Shown: positions 26,741 to 35,361, numbered from the stretch's first letter. The stretch: DNA of 64,000 nucleotides from Lentisphaerales bacterium (GCA_022446985.1 JAKVBD010000014.1:1-64000), one strand, 5' to 3'. A program made the numbers and translations. Notes: generated by a model from the letters alone, not told the origin.

Positions 26741-28456
26741 TTATTTAAACTCTCCAAAGGTGAATGGCAGTTCTTTTAGATGCTTTAGTATTTCACTTTT
26801 CATTTGTTGAATTTGCTTCTTGTACTGAGATTTTGAGTACAAATTGTGCTGCTCAAATATATCACTTTCCAGATTGTAAAGTTGATCGGCATCGAAGTAG
26901 TGGGGGAAATCTTGATCGGCATCGAAGCGCACGCCCATACCACTGGCAGGATTCATCTTGCGCCCTGTCCAGCCAACATGTCGACGAGTGCCATTTCGCA
27001 AAGCGTAGGCTTTATCTACAGCCATATCAGCTAAAACTGATTGAGGAGGGCGATTGACGATGTATTTCCACTTCTTAGAAACCACCGCTCTTGAGTAGCC
27101 GGTTTCGAGAAGTAAAGACTGACGCCAGTTAGATTTCTCGTCTTTGATCAAAGGTATGATTGAACGTCCATCAATAAGGCCTTTTTGTTGAATTTTCGCC
27201 AAGTCCAAAATGGTGGAGCGAATGTCGATATTTGAAATAATCTCTTCTTCGACTTCTCCAGTTTTGAACCCTTTTGGAAACTTGATGATTGCCGGACAGC
27301 GGTGACCTTCATAAGCAGCAAGTTTACCTCTGGCTTGATGGTCGCTCAAAAACATAATAATTGTATTTTCAGACAGCCTAAGTTGATCCAATTTTTGCAT
27401 GACGGCGCCCAGGCTGTCATCAATCCAGGTGGCCATGGCATTCTGGTGTGGTAGGCCAGCAGCATTTATTCTCTTCAACACAGAATCACGGGATGGCATA
27501 ACTTGTGGTTTTTCTTTGAGCATGCCGGCAGGTGTGGCACGCCAGTCTTTCGTCATCCAGTCCTCAAAGTATTGTCCATGTGGAGCAGTGATTTAGAAGT
27601 ATAGTAAAAAAGGTTTGTTTCTGTTATCTTCAATAAATTTTAAAGCACCTTCTGTCTGCCACTCAAGATTGTGCACTTTCATCGACTCTGGAATTGGCAG
27701 TAAATCATAGTTCGTATAGTAAAGCCGATCTACAATATCGAACCCGGAAAGCTGTTGAATTTTACTGCGGGTATTTTCATATATTCGGGAAATTTCCTGT
27801 TGGATTTCAGGATCATGCGGATCAGTAGTCAGAGGGAAATAATCGCCTTTATAGCGGTGTTTTACTTCGCTGCCATTCGGACCATCTTTAGCTAGATAGT
27901 TTTTATAACCTTTAGAAGTGTCGATCAGGTCAATTCCTTTATCGCCCAGATGCCATTTTCCAACGAGTCCAGTCACATAGCCGGCCTCATTTAAATCTTT
28001 AGCAATATGGCCTTCATTTGGATTGAGATATGTGTTCCAGACGATCGCCGGAGAAGGATCACTTGTGTTTGAGCTATCCACGAGAGATCTTGAGGCATAA
28101 CGTCCCGTTAAAAGGCTGTAACGGCTGGGAGTACAGGTCGAGGAAGTTACATAAAAGCGATTAAAAACTACCCCGCCTTGGGCAAGCTTTTCCATATTCG
28201 GAGTCAGGACGCGAGCATCTTTGTGGTATTTCTTTTCTCCAAGCTTAAGGAAACGGCCATTTTGAAAAGCTGTACTTTCGCTTAACTCTTTAAGATTTCC
28301 GGTGTCTTTGGCACCGGTATAACAAGGGAGTTTTTTGTAGTCGTAGACCGATAACTGATCAAAGTCGAGGTCATCGACATACATGATTATAATATTCGGC
28401 TTTTCGGCAGCAGTCAGGTAAAATGTCGTCAGTATAAATAACCAAAGTCTCTTCAT
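26741..28456 (-). pseudogene. Type I sulfatase interrupted by one in-frame TAA
   Basis: The two open segments share a frame. The only interruption is TAA at 27593-27595, between NKPFLLYF and ITAPHGQYFEDW, inside a conserved sulfatase core; a Ser codon (TCA) would restore it by one base. The N-terminal part has a signal peptide from the ATG at 28456 (GGAG upstream), the metal-binding VDDLDFD block and the formylglycine motif CTPSRYSLLTGRY. The C-terminal part supplies LSDHQARGK and the rest of the fold. Intact, it would be an exported sulfate-ester hydrolase. Promoter-like copy 6 lies 27 bp upstream, suggesting it was recently functional or the stop is an error. Confidence 0.8.
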
Positions 28457-28483
28457 CTCTATCTCCAATTATGGTTTATGAAA

Positions 28484-28510
28484 TACCGGGCAGGAACTTT
28501 AAATGGGACA
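28484..28510 (-). promoter_or_regulatory. TGTCCCAT-N15-GGTA promoter-like element, copy 6
   Basis: Minus-strand TGTCCCAT at 28510-28503 and GGTA at 28487-28484, 15 nt apart with C before it: one mismatch to the other copies. It points at the interrupted sulfatase (start 28456) and supports that ATG over the TTG at 28468. Confidence 0.6.
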
Positions 28511-28533
28511 AGTTGGAAGAATAAAAAGGAAAG

Positions 28534-28560
28534 AGTCACATCGCTTCTTTTTGAGCTGTA
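28534..28560 (+). promoter_or_regulatory. Weaker TGTCCCAT-like promoter element, copy 7
   Basis: AGTCACAT at 28534-28541 (two mismatches to TGTCCCAT) and TGTA at 28557-28560 with the same 15-nt spacing and preceding C. It faces the sulfatase at 28580, only 19 bp away, and forms a divergent pair with copy 6. Confidence 0.4.
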
Positions 28561-28579
28561 AAGACAAGTCAAAAAGTTC

Positions 28580-30025
28580 ATGAAGCAAAGAAATATTATT
28601 TTAATAACTACTGACGAGCAGCGCTTTGATGCCCTGGGTTACTTTGGCAATGACAAGGTTTCCACCCCACACCTTGATGCCCTGGCAGCAGAGGGCGCTT
28701 ATCATCCATATGCTTACACCGGTAACTCTGTCTGTATGCCGGCTCGTTGTTCTATACTGACCGGTCTATATTCGCATCAGCACGGCATTATGAATAACCG
28801 TGGTGATCTGAACCCTAATTTACCGACCATGACACAGGCCTTACAAAAGCAGGGGTACCACACTGCGTTAATCGGTAAAGAACACTTCTTTGAAGGTTTT
28901 ATTGATTTAAAAGAGATCAGTGAGACAACTCGAAAGATCTTTGGTTTTGATACTTTCTGGACAGTCGCCGGTAAGTCGATGATTGAAGGTTCCAAGGACG
29001 AGTGGACTGCAGAACTACAAGATGCTGGTCTTTATGAAAGACATATGCAGGACCTGGTAGAGCGCATGGACAAACGCCGGGCTGGAATTTGTGAAGCTGG
29101 GGCGACACATCTACCGGAGGAAAAATATGTCGACTTCAGAGTTAAAGAGAAGAGTTTGGAATTCATAAATAAAGAACACGACAAACCATTCTTTTTGTGG
29201 ACTTCGTTTTGTAATCCGCATTTCCCTTTTGATCCGCCTGAGAGATTCCTCAAAAACTATGATCCAAAAGATATGCCGGTGCCGATTGATTGCCCATCGA
29301 ATAAAGTTGAACACTATCAGCAATACTACGCAGCTTACTATGCGATGATTGAACAGATAGATTCTTATGTGGGTGAAATAGTCAGCTGCCTAAAGGAGCG
29401 TGGATTATACGACGACGCTTTGATTATCTTTACCTCAGATCATGGTGATATGATGGGGGACTTTGGCTACTTTGCCAAGACTCAACCACAGGATGGCTCT
29501 ATCCGCGTCCCTTTTATTGCCCGTAGTCCAGAAGTCAAAGCCGGTAGGTACCAAGAAGCAGTTGAAGTGACAGATATTTGCGCCACGGCTTTGGAATACG
29601 CTGGAATATATGATTCGCACGAATACCTGCCAGCCAGTCCTTCACAATCACTACTGAAGCTTTGGAGTGGCGGGAAGTTGGAGCGTCAATACGCTTTCAG
29701 TGAATTGGGTGGACAATTCAAACCGCCGTTTAGTTTATTGGTGGATAGCAATTACAAATACATCTTTTACTCAGACGATGCAGCCGAAGTCTTGATCGAT
29801 CTGAAGAATGATCCTGAAGAAAGGCACAATATGGCCAGTAAGCTTCCGGAAGTAACTTCACTTTTACAGAAACTTTTGCTGAAGAGAATTGCAGCAACAT
29901 CACCACCGAATCCGACCGAATGGATTTACCAGCAGCATTATAAAGTAGTGGGAGAAAATCCCGATCGCTGTCATCATGGGGGGAATTCAGAAAGAAAACC
30001 GGCCGGACTTTTAAACATCATATAA
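28580..30025 (+). CDS. Type I sulfatase without signal peptide (481 aa)
   Basis: An alkaline-phosphatase-superfamily sulfatase: metal site TTDEQRFDALG (residues 10-20), formylglycine motif with Cys52 in C-M-P-A-R, a LIGKEHF block and FTSDHGDMMG for the second metal-site part. No signal peptide is present, so unlike the other sulfatases here it should act in the cytoplasm, on sulfated sugars already imported. No clear ribosome site precedes the ATG and the leader would be short. It is followed 10 bp later by the DUF3604 gene, so the two probably form an operon. Confidence 0.88.
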   Translation: MKQRNIILITTDEQRFDALGYFGNDKVSTPHLDALAAEGAYHPYAYTGNSVCMPARCSILTGLYSHQHGIMNNRGDLNPNLPTMTQALQKQGYHTALIGKEHFFEGFIDLKEISETTRKIFGFDTFWTVAGKSMIEGSKDEWTAELQDAGLYERHMQDLVERMDKRRAGICEAGATHLPEEKYVDFRVKEKSLEFINKEHDKPFFLWTSFCNPHFPFDPPERFLKNYDPKDMPVPIDCPSNKVEHYQQYYAAYYAMIEQIDSYVGEIVSCLKERGLYDDALIIFTSDHGDMMGDFGYFAKTQPQDGSIRVPFIARSPEVKAGRYQEAVEVTDICATALEYAGIYDSHEYLPASPSQSLLKLWSGGKLERQYAFSELGGQFKPPFSLLVDSNYKYIFYSDDAAEVLIDLKNDPEERHNMASKLPEVTSLLQKLLLKRIAATSPPNPTEWIYQQHYKVVGENPDRCHHGGNSERKPAGLLNII

Positions 30026-30035
30026 GGAGAATAAC

Positions 30036-31514
30036 ATGAAGAATTTTTACTGGGGAGATCTCCACAATCACAACGAAATAGGTTACGGCAAGGGATCTCT
30101 CGAACGCGCCTTTCGCATAGCTCAGAACTCACTGGATTTTTATGGGTTTACACCCCACGCTTTCTGGCCGGATATGCCCAAGAATGATCCTGAAACCCGC
30201 GATTACCATATCAAAGGTTTTACCAAAACCCGTGAGAATTGGGGACGTGTTAAAGACATCGTTAAAGAATACAACGTAGAGGATGAATTTGTAACTATTT
30301 TAGCCTATGAATGGCACTCCAATCAGTGGGGCGATTACTGTGTTTATTTCCCGGATGGAGAAGGCGAGATCTGCCGTGCCAAAGACCTCGATACTCTCAA
30401 AGAATTTGCTCTTGAAAAAGGCTGTTTTATTCTGCCGCATCATGTTGGCTATTATCAGTACTGTCGCAGTTTAAACTGGTCAGAGTTGGATAACCGCGTT
30501 TCACCGGTGGTGGAAGTTTATTCTGAGCACGGAAACTCATTTGATTACCATTCTCATAAGACGATGATGACTCATAGTATGGGGGGAGTATCTAAACAAC
30601 AAAGTGTCTGTGAAAATTTGAGAAAAGGGCTTACTATCGGTTTTATCTCAGATACCGATGACCACTGTGGCTACCCGGGAAATTATGGCGAAGGTTTAAC
30701 TTGTATATTATCGGAATCACTTGACCGTGCATCAGTGCTTGAAGCTTTGCGCAATCGCCATTGCTATGCAGTCACTGGCGATAGGATTGAAGTTGACTTA
30801 AAGGTCAATGAAAAGTTCATGATGGGCGATATCCTTGAAACAGAAAAGCTCGATTTGGATTTTAGTGTTAAAGGTCAGAGTCCTATCAAGATGGTAACTC
30901 TTTTCAAGAATAGTGAGCCTGTACAGTTTTGGACGCCTTATACAACGAGTCGAGATGAAGCCGACACTTCTTTACTTAAGTTGGAGTGGGGCTGGGATCG
31001 TTGTGATCCAGGGCAAACTCATGTCGATGTTACGACCTGGAAGCATAAAGTAAAGATCATTGATACGGAGATTGTCGACGTGAAACCTTGTCTGTGTGGA
31101 GGGGAGGGGTCTGTAACAGAAGAGAATCATTATTCATTTGACAAGAATTCTGTAGAAGTCAGTTCGTACACATCCCGTGGAAATATTAATCCTACTTCTG
31201 GAGTCGTTCTGGAAATTAATAATTCAGAGACTGCAAAAGCCATTTTTGAAATAGAAGCGACGCTGGAGAATGGTGAAACTTATAAGATCAAAAAAGAAGT
31301 AAATATGAGTGATCTGTTGAATCAAGACGTTCACTTCCCGATTTACGATTGTTTTGCAGCAGCTAAATTTAAGGTTCACAGTCTTGTTCCTGAGAAGCAA
31401 TATAAGATGAAGGTGACTTATAGTCAGGCTGTTGAAAAAGGTGATTACTACTACCTGAAAGTAGAACAGGAAAACGGTCACATGGCCTGGTGTTCTCCAG
31501 TGTACATCCGTTAA
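30036..31514 (+). CDS. DUF3604 / PHP-like metal-dependent protein (492 aa)
   Basis: The N-terminus FYWGDLHNHNEIG is a PHP-like metal motif. Further candidate ligands are ILPHHVGYY (about residue 135) and FISDTDDHCGYPGNYGEG (about 205-220), matching the DUF3604 family, which looks like a metal-dependent hydrolase. A beta-rich C-terminal half follows. There is no signal peptide. AAGGAG lies 6 nt before the ATG, and the gene directly follows the cytoplasmic sulfatase. Reaction and substrate are not established; context suggests a sugar-derived substrate. Confidence 0.75.
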   Translation: MKNFYWGDLHNHNEIGYGKGSLERAFRIAQNSLDFYGFTPHAFWPDMPKNDPETRDYHIKGFTKTRENWGRVKDIVKEYNVEDEFVTILAYEWHSNQWGDYCVYFPDGEGEICRAKDLDTLKEFALEKGCFILPHHVGYYQYCRSLNWSELDNRVSPVVEVYSEHGNSFDYHSHKTMMTHSMGGVSKQQSVCENLRKGLTIGFISDTDDHCGYPGNYGEGLTCILSESLDRASVLEALRNRHCYAVTGDRIEVDLKVNEKFMMGDILETEKLDLDFSVKGQSPIKMVTLFKNSEPVQFWTPYTTSRDEADTSLLKLEWGWDRCDPGQTHVDVTTWKHKVKIIDTEIVDVKPCLCGGEGSVTEENHYSFDKNSVEVSSYTSRGNINPTSGVVLEINNSETAKAIFEIEATLENGETYKIKKEVNMSDLLNQDVHFPIYDCFAAAKFKVHSLVPEKQYKMKVTYSQAVEKGDYYYLKVEQENGHMAWCSPVYIR

Positions 31515-31534
31515 TTTTTTTACATAAGGAAATA

Positions 31535-31602
31535 CTGGGATCGCTGAGCTCCAGCTCGGCTAAGGTTTTGTCCAATGCCGCAAAGGATTGCGGCGCGCCC
31601 AG
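31535..31602. repeat. Dispersed palindromic repeat, copy D (most complete)
   Basis: The element starts CTGGGATCGC and ends GCGCGCCCAG, so its ends pair. Inside are GAGCT/AGCTC arms and ATGCCGCAAAG...TTGCGGC. Related blocks occur at 8154, 18924 and 26680. It lies between the DUF3604 gene and the gene starting at 31615, and the apparent upstream start of that gene at 31588 falls within it. Confidence 0.65.
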
Positions 31603-31614
31603 CATAAGAACTAT

Positions 31615-32409
31615 ATGAAACACATTTTTACATTCCTAATTTTATTGACATACATCCAGGCTGAGACTGTTGTTCAAGAATACACTTTTGATGACAATCA
31701 GCTTGATCAAGATTGGCATATTGAAGGCCCCGGAAAAGCTAATGTTAAAGGTAGCAAACTTATTCTTGAGCCTGAATTTTATGAAGATATGAAAGCCTTG
31801 ATGAACGATGGTACAATATCTGAAGCAAATCTTCAGGAAGAATATGCTTCACATCTCACGAAAGCCTTTCAAACAAAAGGTTATGATCTTGATAAATATT
31901 CGATAACAAGAGAAGGACAGTCGATCTTTCGCGGAGGTCATTTCAATATTTGGAATAAGCACAAGCACCCTGGAGACTTTGCCATAGAGTTTGATTTTAA
32001 AAGCTTGTCTCCAGCTTCACTTCAGATGATCATGTTTTGTGGTAATAGCCTCAAATATAAAGACATCTTCACAAACAATAGTCGCGTCGGTTTGGCGCAG
32101 GAGATCATGTACGGAGACATGACTCAGTACAGAATATCTTATTTTCACCCACAAAGGAAAACGGCAAACATGCGACGGGCTCCAGGGCGTCAGATGGTTG
32201 CTCAAGGCAAAGATATTGCGTCATTAGCTCCAGGAAAGGTGAATAAGTGCCGAATAGAGAGAAGAGGGGATAAAGTAAAGTATTTTGTTAATGGCAAGCT
32301 ATCGTTCGAGTATACCGACAAGAAACCTCTTAAAGGTGGTTATTGGGGCTTTCGCCTTATGGTTTGTGCCAAAGGCGAATATGATAATATCAAGATAATT
32401 AAGCTTTAA
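31615..32409 (+). CDS. Secreted DUF1961-like concanavalin-type beta-sandwich protein (264 aa)
   Basis: The ATG at 31615 gives a signal peptide (MKHIFTFLILLTYIQA). An upstream in-frame TTG at 31588 lies in a repeat and is rejected. The protein has a lectin/glucanase-like sandwich: FDDNQLDQDWHIEGPGKANV, a central FRGGHFNIWNKHKHPGDFAIEFDF, and RIERRGDKVKYFVNGKLSFEYTD plus GYWGFRLM at the end. This resembles DUF1961 (YesU-like) proteins linked to polysaccharide use. It may bind or cleave a glycan. Its stop codon overlaps the convergent sigma factor gene by 4 bp. Confidence 0.68.
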   Translation: MKHIFTFLILLTYIQAETVVQEYTFDDNQLDQDWHIEGPGKANVKGSKLILEPEFYEDMKALMNDGTISEANLQEEYASHLTKAFQTKGYDLDKYSITREGQSIFRGGHFNIWNKHKHPGDFAIEFDFKSLSPASLQMIMFCGNSLKYKDIFTNNSRVGLAQEIMYGDMTQYRISYFHPQRKTANMRRAPGRQMVAQGKDIASLAPGKVNKCRIERRGDKVKYFVNGKLSFEYTDKKPLKGGYWGFRLMVCAKGEYDNIKIIKL

Positions 32410-33008
32410 CCGAGCTCGCGGTTCAGTTTACGGATTTCTTTAAACAGGCGTTCATTGATGCGCTTGCGGTATTTGTAAACTGAATTGCGTTTCAGGTCCA
32501 GCTTTTCGGCAATGACATCGCAATCGGTGCCTTTACTGAGTTCTGTAAAAACATTTTGAACACTTTCGCTAAAGTGATGTTTTACATTATCCCAGGCCAT
32601 CGTGCAGATATAATTTTCCCATTCCTGATCAGCAATTTTCCCAATAGCAGATTCAGAGAAAGAATCATCGACGTCAGTTTTCTCACCAGTCTCATGCATT
32701 TTATCAAGGGAAAGCTGTTTATAAGCCTTGGTATCGATATAGTTACGCACTGAATTGACGGTAATGGTTCTTATCCAACCGCGAAAGTGACCGCGATTGG
32801 GATTGTAATTAAACTTGGGGATATTTTTCCAGATCTTAATCATGATGAGCTGGACAATTTCCTCGGCGTCGTTGTGACGCATGTTGAGTCCCTTAGTGAT
32901 CATCATTATATATGGGCGGTAGTACTTGTTAAACTCGTCCCACGAAGAATCGTCGTATACATTTTTGACTCTCTGAAGCAGAGTCGGATTGGTAACCCAT
33001 TCAGCCAT
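32406..33008 (-). CDS. ECF-type RNA polymerase sigma factor (200 aa), candidate regulator of the TGTCCCAT regulon
   Basis: Region 2 is clear: SSWDEFNKYYRPYI, then NDAEEIVQLIMIKIWKNI and RGHFRGWIRTITVNSVRNYI (about residues 20-95). Region 4 helix-turn-helix follows: VQNVFTELSKGTDCDVIAEKLDLKRNSVYKYRKRINERL (about 145-190). GAGGAG lies 6 nt before the ATG. No anti-sigma gene is adjacent. The promoter-like element copy 8 lies 68 bp upstream, suggesting autoregulation. The N-terminus (WVTNPTLLQRVKN) is like that of the second sigma factor at 60604. That it recognises TGTCCCAT-N14-CTGTA is inference. Confidence 0.88.
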   Translation of the reverse strand: MAEWVTNPTLLQRVKNVYDDSSWDEFNKYYRPYIMMITKGLNMRHNDAEEIVQLIMIKIWKNIPKFNYNPNRGHFRGWIRTITVNSVRNYIDTKAYKQLSLDKMHETGEKTDVDDSFSESAIGKIADQEWENYICTMAWDNVKHHFSESVQNVFTELSKGTDCDVIAEKLDLKRNSVYKYRKRINERLFKEIRKLNRELG

Positions 33009-33076
33009 ATAAATCTCCTCAGATACACTACTTTAACACATGTAAAGGCAACATATCAACTTTTGTGAAAGGTGAA

Positions 33077-33103
33077 TACAGCTGAATTCGGTAAGATGGG
33101 ACA
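33077..33103 (-). promoter_or_regulatory. TGTCCCAT-N15-TGTA promoter-like element, copy 8, before the ECF sigma gene
   Basis: Minus-strand TGTCCCAT at 33103-33096 and TGTA at 33080-33077, 15 nt apart, C before TGTA. It points at the sigma factor start at 33008, so the sigma factor likely belongs to the regulon. Confidence 0.75.
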
Positions 33104-33301
33104 GATTTAAGTAAAAAAGATTTATGGATACTCTTTCTTGTTTTGAATTATTCTAATTGTCTCTAAGTAAAGACAATTAAAAATATTAAATTTTTTAGTG
33201 TAACTAAAAACTGTGCGGGATTCATTCTTAATGATTCTAATCAATACCTATAAAAAACTACTATTAAATCAAAAAAAGTATGAAGTAACGCCCTTAAAAA
33301 G

Positions 33302-33326
33302 AAGCCGTCAGGATGGCTTATTTTTT
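33302..33326 (+). terminator. Orphan terminator-like hairpin
   Basis: AAGCC (33302-33306) and GGCTT (33315-33319) enclose an 8-nt loop and are followed by ATTTTTT. No plus-strand gene precedes it, so it may end an unannotated small transcript. Confidence 0.45.
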
Positions 33327-33683
33327 AAAATTAATCAATAGATCTATTCGGAGTTGCTTTAGTTCTTCATGAAGCTTGTTGTTTCTGGAGGTGTAGTGTA
33401 ATCTTTTTGAGATTTTTTTTTGGTAAATAGTCTATGTTTATTATTTTGTAGGACTTTGTGTTTGAATGATTTTAATGAGTAATAGATATCTGTTTTGTGT
33501 CGGTTTGCGATATTTGATGTCTTGGATATGATTTGGTTAATATTCTATGTTTATATAAATTCCACATATGGTATATATTTGCAATTAGCTGGTCTTTTAA
33601 TTATTTTTTGTCATTAAGCAATTACATTAAAGTCTTTTTCTAAAGAGGCTTTGTAGAGTGTTTTTATAACTAAGGAATACTTG

Positions 33684-34811
33684 ATGAAACGAAATAATAA
33701 TCGACATAATAGACGATCTTCGGTAAAGAAGAAGTCGTCATCTAAAGGCCTGGTCATAGGCTTGTCAACTCTCTTAATTGCGGGTGTTGCTGGTCTCACA
33801 TATACTATGAAGCTGCTTAAACATGAAAGTAAGCAAGAAAAAGTTTCTGTTAAGAGTGAGCAAAAGCCTCAATTTGAAACAAAGTTGACTGTTGAAGAGG
33901 ATGTTATTCTAGAGAAAGAGACAGTTTCCCCAGCTTCTTTAAAGCCTGTAGCAGAAGTGATAGAAGACTCTAAGTCAGAAACACCAATGTATGGCGCAAA
34001 TATACTGAAGGTTAAGGATGAGGTAGCTGCTGTTAAGCCGGATATAGATGAAGTTGATCATTCAGTTTGTAAGAAATTAGGCTATTGTATTCATAAAGCG
34101 AAAGAAGAGGGTTTGGAGGATGAAGCCAACTTCAAAAAGGAAGTTGTAACCCGAATCACAGATTTAGATGAATTAAAGACAAAAATCAAGCCTTTGATGA
34201 AGGATAAGAAGCTGGAAGAAGTGATTCAGTATCTTGATTCTTTTGAAGGCGAGGAACAGACTCAGGTAGCGAAGCTTAAACGGATTATACAATTACAGAT
34301 TTTTGCCCGAGATAAAATTGAAGATGCTCGTCAGCCTCTAGTGAGTCTTAGTAAAAACCCTAAGAAAGAAATCTTAATTGATTACGAGGCAATTGCCAGA
34401 GAGGAAAAAAGAAGAAAGACAATTGAGCGCCAGTTAAGACTACATAATGATATCGTCGATATTGGCATGGATAAGCTCATTGTTTTTAACAATAAAACAG
34501 CTGTGATCAAATACAGTAAACTGATTAAAGCCTGTGAAAATAGGGCCAGTAAGTTTTTTGAAGTTAGAAAACAACGAGCGGTTGACTTCCTAGATGAACA
34601 AAAAGCTAGTATAAGTATCATTCCACACAATAATCAAAAGGTAAAAATCAGACGTGGTGGTGGTACTATTTGTCAGGTTTATTATGGCACCTCACACAAA
34701 GATGAGTACGGTTATGCGCATGAGAGAAGAAATATCGGGTATATACTCACTTACGATTTAAAACCGCTTCCACCCGGGCCCGTCGCTGGTGGCGGAGGGG
34801 GCGGTTGTTGA
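33684..34811 (+). CDS. Membrane-anchored protein ending in a Gly6-Cys tail, function unknown (375 aa)
   Basis: ATG at 33684 has AAGGA 7 nt upstream; the TTG just before it is not needed. A very basic N-terminus (KRNNNRHNRRSSVKKKSSSK) precedes one transmembrane helix (about residues 24-44). A long charged, helical, coiled-coil-prone region follows to about residue 300. The last residues are rich in proline and glycine and end with six Gly and a terminal Cys. I know no family with this combination. A C-terminal Cys after a flexible tail could be a disulfide, lipid or metal anchoring point. It leads a group with the genes at 34924 and 35345, but a weak terminator lies between. Confidence 0.65.
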   Translation: MKRNNNRHNRRSSVKKKSSSKGLVIGLSTLLIAGVAGLTYTMKLLKHESKQEKVSVKSEQKPQFETKLTVEEDVILEKETVSPASLKPVAEVIEDSKSETPMYGANILKVKDEVAAVKPDIDEVDHSVCKKLGYCIHKAKEEGLEDEANFKKEVVTRITDLDELKTKIKPLMKDKKLEEVIQYLDSFEGEEQTQVAKLKRIIQLQIFARDKIEDARQPLVSLSKNPKKEILIDYEAIAREEKRRKTIERQLRLHNDIVDIGMDKLIVFNNKTAVIKYSKLIKACENRASKFFEVRKQRAVDFLDEQKASISIIPHNNQKVKIRRGGGTICQVYYGTSHKDEYGYAHERRNIGYILTYDLKPLPPGPVAGGGGGGC

Positions 34812-34866
34812 AACTAGTCCACTTTTTGAACGGTCGTTCAATAAAAAAATGATTTTCATCATGATT

Positions 34867-34899
34867 GCCAGTTTCATATTTTTTGAGGCTGGCTTTTTT
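34867..34899 (+). terminator. Weak rho-independent terminator
   Basis: GCCAG (34867-34871) pairs with CTGGC (34889-34893), followed by six T. The loop is long (17 nt), so read-through into the gene at 34924 is plausible. Confidence 0.5.
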
Positions 34900-34923
34900 A
34901 TTAATTAGTAAGCATTGAGCATT

Positions 34924-35361
34924 ATGAATAAATCAACATTAACGTTTTACACTGTGCTGGTTTGCCTAATGCTGGCTCAGTTAGGGAAGTTGATTAAAGC
35001 TGAGAGTTTAATTCGTCAGCAAAGCTTAGAGCAGTCTTCATTTGTCACTTGGTCTTTTTTACAGACCATACCTTCAATGTATAATGGCTCGAATGCCATC
35101 TGGATTAGTGAATTTCCTTATAATGATGAGGAGTTCAATGATATAGCAAAAGGTCTGTATGATTTCGATAAAATCCAGATTAATCATTATCCACTCCGAG
35201 TACTTACGTTTAATGACCGGAGTAGCGTTATGAGTAGTGCAACTTCGACGATTTATGTGCGTTCGCGTTTCAAAGATCACCAGTTAGTGGTGGCGTATCA
35301 AACTAAGATCAAAAATAAGACTTTAGTTTTGGAGAAGAAAAATATTGCTTTATTTAAGTAG
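34924..35361 (+). CDS. Secreted or membrane-tethered protein of unknown function (145 aa)
   Basis: I chose the ATG at 34924; an in-frame TTG at 34915 would add three residues. The N-terminus (TFYTVLVCLMLAQLGKL) is a signal or anchor. The rest is a small soluble domain with strands such as RVLTFNDRSSVM and IYVRSRFKDHQLVVAYQTK. No family is recognised. Its end overlaps the next gene, suggesting coupled translation. Confidence 0.55.
   Translation: MNKSTLTFYTVLVCLMLAQLGKLIKAESLIRQQSLEQSSFVTWSFLQTIPSMYNGSNAIWISEFPYNDEEFNDIAKGLYDFDKIQINHYPLRVLTFNDRSSVMSSATSTIYVRSRFKDHQLVVAYQTKIKNKTLVLEKKNIALFK

Larger units (their letters stand above)
33009..33683. other. AT-rich intergenic region between divergent genes
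   Basis: This 675-bp gap holds promoter-like copy 8 at its left side and a plus-strand terminator-like hairpin at 33302-33326 with no gene before it. Candidate frames, such as a 37-codon one from 33230, lack ribosome sites. A small RNA ending at 33326 is possible but not shown. Confidence 0.5.

Noticed and set aside
5019-27595. Stop-codon reassignment or programmed readthrough explaining the in-frame stops
   Set aside because: TAA, TAG and TGA all serve as normal terminators of intact genes here, the interrupting stops are of two kinds with unrelated contexts, and one affected gene also has a frameshift.
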